A stretch of DNA of 64,000 bases. It comes from Bacteroidota bacterium. GTDB lineage: Bacteria; Bacteroidota; Bacteroidia; 2-12-FULL-35-15. Positions 42,922 through 51,466 of the stretch are shown in pieces; the first letter of the stretch is position 1, and every line of letters begins with the position of its first letter. The position numbers and the translations under genes are program-made. The DNA lies in contig CANJYB010000011.1 in assembly GCA_947479085.1 (NCBI GenBank), forward strand, positions 1 to 64,000, written 5' to 3'. Below the pieces are notes generated by a model, which ran no database searches, was not told the DNA's origin, and was given only the letters and a program-made list of their open reading frames with translations.

Positions 42922-43929
42922 TTACTTTTCTGTAAAAAGCACTTCCAGTAAAAGCTGACCTACCATTTTCAAGGTGTTTTTGTCAATCACATCCATATTG
43001 TCGGAGTGAGCATGATGGAAATAAGGATAGTTACGTTTTGCCACTTCGTAATGAACAATGTCAATGCATTTCAAATTAGCAAGTGTGTTTATATACAAAT
43101 GGTCGTCAGTAGTTTCGCCAGTAATGTCATTGGTAAAGAATTTTCCATAACCCATTTGTGCAGCCACGCCCCAAACTTTATCCACAATTCCTGATGCATA
43201 GGCAACTGAAGTTCCTTCTTTGGGGAACACAGCATTTTTTCCACCTACCATATCCAACAGGATTCCATAATTAGCAAAGTAACCGGGTTTATGTGGATTC
43301 CTTGCCCAGTATTGCGAACCAAGGCACCAGGTATCTTCCTGTTGAGGTTCTGTTCTGGATGATTGCTGGCCATAATCTTCAATATCAAATAATATAATAT
43401 CTATACCTTTTTCAATTTTAGAAATCCCTAATTGTCTTGCAAGTTCTACCAATACAGCAACACCACTTCCTCCATCATTGGCACCATCAAAAGGTTTGTC
43501 TTTTTTGATTGAATCCAAATCAGCCCATGGACGCGTATCCCAATGGGCAGTAAGCAAAGTACGGTTACTCAAATCAGGTTTGTATTCTGCAATAATGTTT
43601 TTCAAAACAAATTGTTTTCCATCATATGTTTTCACCGTTCCGTTTTGAACTGTTACCTGAAGACCATAGGATTTCAATTTAGCTACCAGGTAGTCGGCAC
43701 ATTTTGCATGCGCTTTTGTTCCTGGTATCCTTGGACCAAAATCTACCTGTGCCTTTATGCAGGCATACGCTGAATCGGCATTAAAATCAGGAGTTGGAAG
43801 CCTGGGCGCTTCCACTACTTTTGGCAACTCTTTTGGTTGTTGCGTTTCGTTATTGCAGGAAGCAAAAACAAAAACAATTACACCAAGCGCTGCTATTATT
43901 CTATTCTGTAATCGACCAGACAGGACCAT
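42922..43929 (-). CDS. M28 family metallopeptidase / glutaminyl cyclase-like lipoprotein
   Basis: 335 aa. The lipobox VFVFASC (Cys25) predicts a lipoprotein. The zinc-peptidase core shows LTAHWDTRPWAD (His/Asp ligands), FDGANDGGSGVAVLVELARQL, LFDIEDYGQQ, LDMVGG and a late H. Members of this M28 branch in Bacteroidota are often annotated as glutaminyl-peptide cyclotransferases that form N-terminal pyroglutamate on exported proteins. The ATG overlaps the end of cysS by 29 nt, so translation is probably coupled. Confidence 0.9.
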   Translation of the reverse strand: MVLSGRLQNRIIAALGVIVFVFASCNNETQQPKELPKVVEAPRLPTPDFNADSAYACIKAQVDFGPRIPGTKAHAKCADYLVAKLKSYGLQVTVQNGTVKTYDGKQFVLKNIIAEYKPDLSNRTLLTAHWDTRPWADLDSIKKDKPFDGANDGGSGVAVLVELARQLGISKIEKGIDIILFDIEDYGQQSSRTEPQQEDTWCLGSQYWARNPHKPGYFANYGILLDMVGGKNAVFPKEGTSVAYASGIVDKVWGVAAQMGYGKFFTNDITGETTDDHLYINTLANLKCIDIVHYEVAKRNYPYFHHAHSDNMDVIDKNTLKMVGQLLLEVLFTEK

Positions 43930-45373
43930 CTTTAGTATCTTTAATTAATATATTATGTATATTCAAATCGTCTCTTAATTTATCGGACGCCACAAAATCT
44001 TTTTTTGCCTTTATGTCTTTTCTTATTTCTAGGATAACTTCCATTGCTCCCTGCAGCGCTTTGTCAGAAGAAGAATTTGATGTTTCCGATTTTAATCCCA
44101 ATACATCAATTACAAAGGAGTGCATAAATTTCTTTAGCAAATTCAAATCATTCAGAGAGATGGTTTCTTTCCCATCATTCGCCGAATTAATAATTCTTGC
44201 TCCTTCAAATAAATTGGCAACTAAAATAGGGGCATTAAAATCATCATTCATTGCATCGTAACATTTTTTCTCCAAAGCCACAATGTCAGAGGTAGAAGAG
44301 GAAGCATGTTTAAGATTAGCTAACAGTTTTATTGCCGCCATTAGTCTTGCATACCCCTTTTCAGACGCCTGCAATGCCTCGTTAGAAAAATCAAGCGTAC
44401 TCCTGTAATGAGTCTGCATCATAAAAAATCGGACCGCCATTGGGCTATATCCTTTTTCAAGCAAAGGGTGATTTCCGGTAAACAATTCTCCGGGTAAAAA
44501 ACCATTGCCTGCACTCTTGCTCATGCGCACGTTATTTACAGTAAGCATATTGGTATGCATCCAGTAGTTTACTGGTGACTTGTGGTTACAAGCCTGTGAT
44601 TGGGCAATTTCATTGGTATGGTGAGTTGCCTGCAAATCCATTCCCCCTCCATGAATATCGAATGTTTCTCCCAGATATTTACTGCTCATGGCCGAACATT
44701 CAATATGCCAGCCAGGGAAACCCCATCCCCATGGAGAATTCCATTTCATCAACGTTTCAGGCTTTGAAGCAATCCATAAAGCAAAATCAAGTCGACCTCT
44801 TTTTTCATCCTGACCGCTTAATTCTCGTGTCCCTTCCAAGAGGTCTTCCAGCTTGCGGTTGGTTAATTGCCCGTAAGGAAATTCCTTATTGTATTTTTCC
44901 ACATCAAAATAAACGGTTCCGTTTATTTCATAGGCATATTCATTAGCAATAATTTCCTTAATCATTTCTATCTGCTCGCCAATATGCCCGGTGGCTGTAG
45001 GTTCTATACCCGGTGGTAAAGTATTAAACTCACGCATTACATCGTGAAAACCAAGGGTGTACTTCTGCACTATTTCCATAGGCTCGAGCTGTTCCAGCTT
45101 TGCCTTTTTTGCAAATTTGTCATCTCCCTCGTCTCTGTCACCTTCCAGGTGGCCGGCATCAGTAATATTACGCACGTAACGAACTTTAAATCCTAAGTGC
45201 AACAGGTAGCGATAAATCAAATCGAAAGAAATAAAAGTACGGCAATTGCCTAAATGAACATCACTATATACAGTAGGTCCGCAAACATATAACCCAACAC
45301 GACCCGGATGAATGGGAGTAAACTTTTCTTTTGTTTTGGTAAGCGTATTAAAAATAAATAATTCGTTTTGCAT
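43901..45373 (-). CDS. cysS: Cysteine--tRNA ligase
   Basis: 490 aa class I synthetase. HLGN at residues 40-43 (HIGH variant), Cys31 and later Cys/His zinc ligands (GWHIECSAM; GGGMDLQATHHTNE), and the KMSKS-loop variant MSKSAGN. It charges tRNA-Cys. Normal length and domain order, with the C-terminal anticodon-binding helix bundle. The last 29 nt overlap the M28 peptidase start. The upstream gene's terminator separates it from the MORN gene. Confidence 0.97.
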   Translation of the reverse strand: MQNELFIFNTLTKTKEKFTPIHPGRVGLYVCGPTVYSDVHLGNCRTFISFDLIYRYLLHLGFKVRYVRNITDAGHLEGDRDEGDDKFAKKAKLEQLEPMEIVQKYTLGFHDVMREFNTLPPGIEPTATGHIGEQIEMIKEIIANEYAYEINGTVYFDVEKYNKEFPYGQLTNRKLEDLLEGTRELSGQDEKRGRLDFALWIASKPETLMKWNSPWGWGFPGWHIECSAMSSKYLGETFDIHGGGMDLQATHHTNEIAQSQACNHKSPVNYWMHTNMLTVNNVRMSKSAGNGFLPGELFTGNHPLLEKGYSPMAVRFFMMQTHYRSTLDFSNEALQASEKGYARLMAAIKLLANLKHASSSTSDIVALEKKCYDAMNDDFNAPILVANLFEGARIINSANDGKETISLNDLNLLKKFMHSFVIDVLGLKSETSNSSSDKALQGAMEVILEIRKDIKAKKDFVASDKLRDDLNIHNILIKDTKDGPVWSITE

Positions 45374-45451
45374 TTTAAAATTTATGTTTCTTACTTTATG
45401 TGTTCATTATCTTTAAACCTCCAACTGCGCCCAAAGCGCAGTCGGAGTAAA

Positions 45452-45481
45452 AAAAAGACTTATGAATTTTTCATAAGTCCA
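45452..45481 (-). terminator. Terminator of the MORN-repeat gene
   Basis: On the minus strand GACTTATGAAAAATTCATAAGTC followed by nine T residues, between the MORN gene stop and cysS. Confidence 0.85.
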
Positions 45482-45514
45482 AAGGTATTAAGTTTTTAAT
45501 GATGGACGATTCAG

Positions 45515-46390
45515 TTATTTCTGGTCTTCAATAATGGCATCTCCTACATATCTGCTTCCTTTATAAATGGCGATACGCGTTAATAAACCATCTGAATTAT
45601 AAAAATAAACTTTTCCATCTACTAGTTTATAATCATGAAAGGTACCATCTTTAGAAACCTGGCGGTCTGAATTGTATAACTTCCAAACTCCTTCGCCATT
45701 AAACATTTTGCCCATGTTATCCTTTTCTGTTTTTTTAGGAATAACAGGTGGCGACACTTCCTTTTCTTCAGGTGTTTTTACTACTACTGGCTTTTTAGGT
45801 TCATACGATTTGGAAGTAGCGGCATCAAAATTCCCATCATTAAAGTTCTTTTCTTCTCTGATATCACCGTTTTCGTAATATTCTTTTATAATGCCTGATT
45901 CCTTGCCACCAGCCCAGTTTCCTTCTATCATTACCTGGCCGTTTTCATAATAATATTTTTGTTCCCCTTCGCGTTTTCCTCCTGCCGTAAATTTAAACTC
46001 CTGCTGTACCTGACCGTTGTCGTAATACAATTTATAGTCGCCTACCCAACGGGCCATTTGCCATAAACCTTCTTCTTTTATTTTACCATTATCATGGTAC
46101 ATGATGGCATAGCCATTTGGCCGACCGTTTTCGTAAGTAATTTTACTTTTGAGGGCATTGTTAGGATAATACTCTTTCCATATTCCTGTTTTTTTTCCAT
46201 CCACATATATTCCTTCTTCCTCTTTCTGGTCATCAGTAAATCCGGGTTTGTGATTTGTTTTGCCGTAGATAATCCATTTGCCTTGTTTTTTATCATTGGC
46301 ATCTGTAAAATTGAGCGAATCTTTTTGCTGTGCGTGAAAAACGGAAACTTTAAAAAGGAAGAGTAAGGAAATAAACAGTATTTTTTTCAT
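45515..46390 (-). CDS. Secreted MORN-repeat protein (YwqK-like)
   Basis: 291 aa. The signal peptide (MKKILFISLLFLFKVSVFHA) is followed by about eight MORN variant repeats (GxWxxYYxNGxxxxE pattern: GIWKEYYPNNALKSK; GYAIMYHDNGKIKEEG; YKLYYDNGQVQQEF). A proline/lysine linker (EPKKPVVVKTPEEKEVSPP) interrupts the repeats near residue 205. Databases often call this family YwqK antitoxin, but an exported MORN protein without a linked toxin gives no support for that. Likely a secreted or surface protein of unknown role. Confidence 0.85.
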   Translation of the reverse strand: MKKILFISLLFLFKVSVFHAQQKDSLNFTDANDKKQGKWIIYGKTNHKPGFTDDQKEEEGIYVDGKKTGIWKEYYPNNALKSKITYENGRPNGYAIMYHDNGKIKEEGLWQMARWVGDYKLYYDNGQVQQEFKFTAGGKREGEQKYYYENGQVMIEGNWAGGKESGIIKEYYENGDIREEKNFNDGNFDAATSKSYEPKKPVVVKTPEEKEVSPPVIPKKTEKDNMGKMFNGEGVWKLYNSDRQVSKDGTFHDYKLVDGKVYFYNSDGLLTRIAIYKGSRYVGDAIIEDQK

Positions 46391-46472
46391 TCTTAATTAA
46401 AAACAGTTCTGTAATTATCGGGTTAAAGGTAAAATAATTTTTTCTTGTATAAACATTTGGAATTATTATACG

Positions 46473-47438
46473 TTAAGAACCAATTAAGGTTTCCTTTTTT
46501 ATTCTTTTTAAATTCATCATCATGTCATCCGTCATTTGCTTTAAATCAAAATCGGGTTTCCAGCCCCAATCTTTGGCCGCCTCGGAGGCATCAATACTTT
46601 GCGGCCAGCTGTCTGCTATTTGCTGGCGAGAATCGGGTTTGAAGGTAATTGTAAATTCCGGAACATGTTTTTTGATTTCTTCTGCAATATCCTTTGGCGA
46701 AAAACTAAATCCCGCAAGGTTATAGCTCGACCGTATTTTTACTTTATCAGCATCTGCCTGCATAATACCAATAGTAGCTTTCAGCGCATCGGGCATATAC
46801 ATCATTGGCAAAATAGTGTCTTCTGATAAAAAACATTCGTAAGTGCCGGTTTTTAATGCTTCGTGAAAAATATGAACCGCATAATCGGTTGTTCCTCCTC
46901 CCGGAGCAGACTGCCAACCTATCAAGCCGGGATAACGCAAACTGCGAACATCCACATTAAACTTTTTAAAATAATATTCGCACCAGCGTTCTCCTGCCTG
47001 TTTGCTTATTCCGTAAACCGTGGAAGGCTCCATAATGGTATACTGTGGCGTGTTTTGTCTTGGAGTATTAGGTCCGAAAACAGCTATTGAACTTGGCCAA
47101 TACACGCGCTCAATTATCTTTTCCTTAGCCAGGTCAAGCACATTGAACAGCCCTTGCATATTCAGGTCCCAGCCCAGTTTTGGCATTTTTTCGGCCGTGG
47201 CCGAAAGTAATGCTGCCAGCAGATACACTTGCGTTACCCCATGGCGCTTCACTATTTCATGAACCTGGGTGGTATTCATCACGTCTATTACTTCGAAAGG
47301 TCCTTCTTTTGCCTGATCGGTAAGTTTGAGGTCCGATGCAATGACATTTTCCACCCCGTAAATCGCCCGAAGGCTATGTACCAATTCTGTTCCTATTTGT
47401 CCGGACGAACCGATTACCAATATTTTATCTTTTGACAT
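46473..47438 (-). CDS. SDR-type L-threonine 3-dehydrogenase
   Basis: 321 aa. NAD-binding Rossmann motif VIGSSGQIGTEL at the N-terminus, catalytic Tyr/Lys in YGISKQAGE, and the family pattern RSLRYPGLIGWQSAPGGGTTDYAV. This epimerase-like short-chain threonine dehydrogenase oxidises L-threonine to 2-amino-3-ketobutyrate. The next pathway enzyme (kbl) is not in the window. The enzyme type is inferred from motifs shared with cold-adapted Flavobacterium TDH and is preferred over a sugar epimerase. Confidence 0.87.
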   Translation of the reverse strand: MSKDKILVIGSSGQIGTELVHSLRAIYGVENVIASDLKLTDQAKEGPFEVIDVMNTTQVHEIVKRHGVTQVYLLAALLSATAEKMPKLGWDLNMQGLFNVLDLAKEKIIERVYWPSSIAVFGPNTPRQNTPQYTIMEPSTVYGISKQAGERWCEYYFKKFNVDVRSLRYPGLIGWQSAPGGGTTDYAVHIFHEALKTGTYECFLSEDTILPMMYMPDALKATIGIMQADADKVKIRSSYNLAGFSFSPKDIAEEIKKHVPEFTITFKPDSRQQIADSWPQSIDASEAAKDWGWKPDFDLKQMTDDMMMNLKRIKKETLIGS

Positions 47439-48618
47439 AAATGAAGATATTCTTTGAATATTAAATTCTAATTGCCTTTCTTATAGTTTACCTAAGGCTG
47501 AAAATTAAAAGCCTAAAATTAGTTTTTTATTGGGAGATGGAATAAAAATGTTTTGGGAATTTATGAATAAGTGTTATAGTAGAAAAGGAGGTTGTAAATC
47601 AAGGATATTAAAGCGTAGAATATTTTCAAGAAAAGTGATAAAATAAGAGGTAAATTAAACAGGGCAAAAACAAGTGCTTTGAATATCTGGAAATGCAATT
47701 TTGAAATATTAGGAATTTTTTACAAAAGTTTGGAATTTTATTGAAGGGAAACTACTTTTTATTACAAAAGTTGGGAATTTTATCCAAACGAAAGAACATT
47801 AGAATACAAAAGTTAGGAATTTTATTAAAGGCAAAGTCTTTTTATTACAAAAGTTGAGAATTTTATTTGATGAAGAGTTGGTTGATTTATAAAAGTTATG
47901 AATTTTATTGAAGCTAAAGTACTTTTTAGTACATAAAATTCCCAACTTTTCAAAAAGAATTCCCAAATCGGCAAAACAACCTGAAATACAATGTTAAAAG
48001 ACTGTTTTAATTTTCATATTGCCTTATCAGGGTTCGTATAAAAAGGAAATAAAGAGTACTTCACTTTCCACCTAAACCGGATTTTCGTTTTAATTGGGTT
48101 TTATGGAAAATTTTCTTTCCGGATTTTAAAAACTTAGTTAGCAATTATGTGCTAAATGAGTGAAGAATATGTAGGTTCGGTTTGTATTGTATGATTGTTG
48201 GAATTATTATGTATGAAAGTGTTGGTTATGTAGTGTTTGGGTTGGATTGCTATGGTAGGATGAATGGATTTATATTGTTAATTAGATTAGATAATATTGT
48301 ATATTAGATAATACTATAGTGTATAATTTATATTGGTTTATTGTTAATGAGCGGGTATAATGATGTGTGATTATATATATTATAGTGTATTAATGTAGGT
48401 GTATTGTTGTGCGATGGGTGTTTTTATATTGTATTTTGATTATACTGTTAGCGTATTTATATTCGGGTGATATGTTAAGAGGACAATGGTGAGGTGTGAA
48501 ATGGATTAAATGAATGCTTTATAGCATGTTGGGAAGATACTTTTGATATTATGTGGTAATTTTATATTTTTGTGGAGCGAATTGAATTGATTATTTGCGA
48601 AGCGAAAAAAAAGAGAGA
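47439..48618. other. 1.2-kb gene-free divergent intergenic region with a phased array and a C-depleted segment
   Basis: Between threonine dehydrogenase (-) and the unknown 312-aa gene (+). It holds a 42/21-bp-period array (47700-47980) and then a segment at 48181-48600 containing 13 C in 420 nt on the + strand. No coding frame, tRNA or known ncRNA is recognised. Confidence 0.75.
47700..47980. repeat. 42-bp (2 x 21) direct-repeat array closed by inverted copies
   Basis: Five copies of TACAAAAGTTNGGAATTTTAT start at 47721, 47763, 47805, 47846 and 47889, a step of 41-43 bp. The intervening 21 bp (TGAAGGGAAACTACTTTTTAT type) is a weaker version of the same unit. On the right, ATAAAATTCCCAACTTTT (47933-47951) and AAAAAGAATTCCCAA are inverted copies; on the left, TTAGGAATTTTTT is a partial unit. 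Confidence 0.8.
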
Positions 48619-49557
48619 ATGAAAAAACTACGACCTAATTATAAGATGCCGCAGATTATATTGTATTCGGTAGCGGATGATATTTACAGGAACCTGGAGC
48701 GTTACCTGGAGGATTTTAATGCACTGAAACCGGGAAAGTATACGGTGGGGTTTTTGGAGGGTTTGAGGGGGAGGAGGGATGAGGCTATGGAGCTTCCGGA
48801 TGCTGTGGCTCTGAGGTTAAAAATAGAGCAGCTGAGGATAGATTTGAAAGAGATGCGGAAGGATTGCGGGGAGAATTTTCAGGTGCTGAAGGGTTATATC
48901 AGGGATGGTTGGGGTAAGGAGTTTTGGAAAATAGAGTTTGGAGCTGCTGGTGGTGCAGCGTTTAAAAAATCGGAGAAGGATAACTGGGCGAGTACGCTGG
49001 ATATGAATAAGAAGATGAAGGATTTTATAGCAAAGTATCCGACTGAGTTGGAGAATGGGTATATGCCTGATGAATTTGTGAGCAAGGTGGATGAAGATGT
49101 GGAGGGGTTTGCATTGAAGTATGGTGAGTTTATAAAATCGAAACAAAAGGGGACGATACGGGGAAAGAAGATAACTGCGGATAATGTGGTGTATGCGGAT
49201 TTGCAAGGTGTGCAGAATGATGCTCATGCAGTGTTTAGGAGTGATGAGGCTAAGCTTGGTTTGTTTATGGTGTATGATGTGAAGCGGATGATTGCAAGGG
49301 CTGGTCATGCACGATTAAGTGTGGTGCTGAAGGAAAAGGGTACGAATGAGAAGGTGAGTAATGGTAAGGTGACGATACAGAGTGAGAAGGGGGTGGCACA
49401 GGTGCTGGTAACGGATGATACTGGTGAGGTTGTGTTTTTGCATTTGCACCCGGATGTGTATAATGTGAAGATAGAGATGGAAGGCCGGGCGGTGATACAT
49501 ATTGTGAAGAAGGTGGGTGTGGGGAAACATGCGAGGATGAAGGTGATGGTGGGGTAA
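48619..49557 (+). CDS. Unknown cytosolic protein: helical domain plus C-terminal regulatory-like beta domain (second type)
   Basis: 312 aa from ATG 48619 (MKKLRPNYKMPQIILYSVAD). No signal peptide or membrane segment. Residues 1-230 are helical and charged (IEQLRIDLKEMRKDCGENF; DMNKKMKDFIAKYPTELENG; DEFVSKVDEDVEGFALKYGEF). Residues 233-312 form a carboxypeptidase-regulatory-like beta domain (LSVVLKEKGTNEKVSNGKVTI; TDDTGEVVFLHLHPDVYNV). I recognise no function. The architecture parallels 29972-30898, though the helical parts do not align by eye. Codons are G-ending and the + strand has far more G than C, unlike the neighbours. The frame upstream of the ATG (to TTG 48595) lies in AT-rich leader. 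Confidence 0.75.
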   Translation: MKKLRPNYKMPQIILYSVADDIYRNLERYLEDFNALKPGKYTVGFLEGLRGRRDEAMELPDAVALRLKIEQLRIDLKEMRKDCGENFQVLKGYIRDGWGKEFWKIEFGAAGGAAFKKSEKDNWASTLDMNKKMKDFIAKYPTELENGYMPDEFVSKVDEDVEGFALKYGEFIKSKQKGTIRGKKITADNVVYADLQGVQNDAHAVFRSDEAKLGLFMVYDVKRMIARAGHARLSVVLKEKGTNEKVSNGKVTIQSEKGVAQVLVTDDTGEVVFLHLHPDVYNVKIEMEGRAVIHIVKKVGVGKHARMKVMVG

Positions 49558-49649
49558 TTTTGGATTTTGGATTTTAGATTTTGGATCAGGAAAAAATGTC
49601 GAATGGTGAAGGAGAAATAATTTTGGATCTGAGATTTATGATTTTAAAA

Positions 49650-49681
49650 AAATCCTGCTTGAGAGAGCGGGATTTTTTTTG
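49650..49681 (+). terminator. Terminator after the unknown 312-aa gene
   Basis: AATCCTGCT-TGAGAG-AGCGGGATT with one G-T pair, followed by eight T residues. Just before it lies a low-complexity TTTTGGATTTTGGATTTTAG run. Confidence 0.75.
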
Positions 49682-49723
49682 TAACACAGAGAAAAAATGG
49701 AGAAGACACAGAGAACCACGGAG
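49681..49723. repeat. CACAGAG dispersed repeat, partial copy
   Basis: AACACAGAGAAAAAATGGAG then ACACAGAGAACCACGGAG; same half-element as at 9086 and 26586. Confidence 0.7.
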
Positions 49724-49759
49724 TTTTTTTTATTGAGCAAGGCAGAATTTTTTTTGCTG

Positions 49760-49788
49760 TTGGAGGTTAAAGGAAAAGGTTAACTTTG
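49760..49788 (+). promoter_or_regulatory. Bacteroidota-type promoter upstream of the T9SS protein gene
   Basis: TTG at 49760-49762, 18 nt, TAACTTTG at 49781-49788. It overlaps the early TTG/ATG codons (49786, 49789), which supports ATG 49810 as the start. Confidence 0.65.
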
Positions 49789-49809
49789 ATGAACAAAATA
49801 TTTATTGCG

Positions 49810-51288
49810 ATGAAAAAAATACTATTGTTTGTTTTGGTGGTTTGTAGTTCGGTTTGTATGGGGCAGAACTACCGGCTTTTTAATTCTTCTTCAAAGAAAT
49901 TGTTCTCTGAATATCCAATTAATCAAAATGGATATAGTATTTCTTTTGATTCGGTAAGGTTTAATGGAAATGATTCTGTGTATTATAATTTTGGCAAATT
50001 AAATAGTTCAACAATTAATGGAGACACTTGTCATTTTTGGGTGGGACCCCAGTGTAATCAGCTTGACCAAGCCACCTGGATTGGGAAACAAATTAATACA
50101 GATACTTCATTCAGTAAATTTTATACTCTTAATAATGATTCTTTGAGTTTTAATTTTACTACTAATCCAATTGATACAATCACTTTTTATTCTGACTTAA
50201 CTCAAAATTTTTTAATGGTATATGAAAACGATGATACGCTTTCTATCCTTAACAATATTGATTCTGCAAGGTCGTATAAAATTATCCATACCGATTTGTC
50301 AGGGAACATTATTAATTCGAACTTAAACAATCAAAAGATTATACTTTCAAAAAATTATGGACTTGTAAGGTTTTTTCAGGTTGATTCATTTCCTCAAATT
50401 TTAAAACCGCTTACTATAGTTGGCAATACTAACCCAACTGGAGGTCTGTTTCAAATAACAAATGAAATGCTTTATGATTATCAGCCGGGTGATGAAATAC
50501 AATATCACGAATATTATTTATACGCCAATTTTTCATATTACTATTATGATCGTTATAGGAAATACACGATTTTAAACAGAACAACAACTTCGGATTCTTT
50601 AATCTACCAGGTTCAGCAAGATTTATTTTATGTTGATTCAACACCAACCTTCACAAGTACGATAGTATTAAGATATTATCGTTCAACCTTAGTTGCAAAT
50701 ATTCCTTTTGAGTTATTTAATGGTCATAAGAATTCATTATGGCTTCAGGATTTTTGCGGAACTAAACGGTGGAGATTTAATTCAAATGCTTATGACAATG
50801 ATTGGGGATATTGTTTATTAGACAATTGCTGGGGACATTATGATGTGGGAGGATGGCCTTATGATGAAGATATAAACTATGTGCCCGGATTAGGTATTTA
50901 TAGTTATTGGCACTATCATAATTTCAATCCAGGAGGTTATGAACAGGGTTCTAATTCAATAGTTTATTATAAAAAGAATGGTATTCTATGTGGTCCAGAA
51001 GTGATGGTTGGCATAAATGAGCAAGGCAATAACATTCCTCATTTTTCTGTTTACCCTAACCCAACCACCTCCAGCTTTACTATCAATTTAAACAATCATT
51101 ATACTAATGTAACTGTAGAAATAACGAATGTGATTGGGCAGGTGGTTTATACTTTGAATCAGAAAGAAGTGAGTCAACTAACTATTAATTTGAATGAGCC
51201 AAAGGGTTTGTATTTTGTGAGGGTGATGGCAGAGGGTTCTGATGGATTAACAGAAGTGAAGCAGGTAATGAAACTGGTGAAGGAGTAA
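49810..51288 (+). CDS. T9SS-secreted protein of unknown function
   Basis: 492 aa from ATG 49810 (MKKILLFVLVVCSSVCMGQ signal peptide). The body (about 25-400) is Asn/Asp/Tyr-rich and beta-like, with no family recognised; it contains CWGHYDVGGWPYDEDINYVPGLGIYSYWHYH. A T9SS type A sorting domain closes it (FSVYPNPTTSSFTI; GLYFVRVMA; VMKLVKE). It is a single gene between a promoter and a terminator. Surface or secreted location is inferred. Confidence 0.85.
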   Translation: MKKILLFVLVVCSSVCMGQNYRLFNSSSKKLFSEYPINQNGYSISFDSVRFNGNDSVYYNFGKLNSSTINGDTCHFWVGPQCNQLDQATWIGKQINTDTSFSKFYTLNNDSLSFNFTTNPIDTITFYSDLTQNFLMVYENDDTLSILNNIDSARSYKIIHTDLSGNIINSNLNNQKIILSKNYGLVRFFQVDSFPQILKPLTIVGNTNPTGGLFQITNEMLYDYQPGDEIQYHEYYLYANFSYYYYDRYRKYTILNRTTTSDSLIYQVQQDLFYVDSTPTFTSTIVLRYYRSTLVANIPFELFNGHKNSLWLQDFCGTKRWRFNSNAYDNDWGYCLLDNCWGHYDVGGWPYDEDINYVPGLGIYSYWHYHNFNPGGYEQGSNSIVYYKKNGILCGPEVMVGINEQGNNIPHFSVYPNPTTSSFTINLNNHYTNVTVEITNVIGQVVYTLNQKEVSQLTINLNEPKGLYFVRVMAEGSDGLTEVKQVMKLVKE

Positions 51289-51305
51289 ATTTTTAACCTT
51301 AAAAT

Positions 51306-51343
51306 AAAAAAAGGCAACCGATTTATCATCAGTTGCCTTTTTA
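51306..51343 (+). terminator. Terminator after the T9SS protein gene
   Basis: AAAAAAAGGCAACYGAT...ATCAGTTGCCTTTTT imperfect stem with T tail, 18 nt after the stop. Confidence 0.8.
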
Positions 51344-51466
51344 AGTAGCCCCTTTCAGACCAAATATGAACGACATCCTTGAAGATACAAGGAATCTTGC
51401 TGGGATTTGGGACTTGTAAGGTCATCTTTTAAAAGAGGCTTAAATTTTTTTGATTTGCGCTTTAAA

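Noticed and set aside
45515-46390. Antitoxin label (YwqK) for the MORN protein
   Set aside because: It has a signal peptide and no linked toxin; only the MORN repeat homology is supported.
47700-47980. Possible CRISPR array
   Set aside because: Period is 42 bp, but the intervening sequences are diverged versions of the repeat and the array ends with inverted copies; no cas genes.
48817-49308. 163-aa antisense open frame in the unknown 312-aa gene
   Set aside because: His/Leu/Ile-rich low-complexity product caused by the G-rich sense strand; the sense frame has domain structure and a terminator.
26586-49723. CACAGAG repeats as regulatory sites of the neighbouring genes
   Set aside because: They occur beside unrelated genes in both orientations and as half copies, which fits a dispersed element better.
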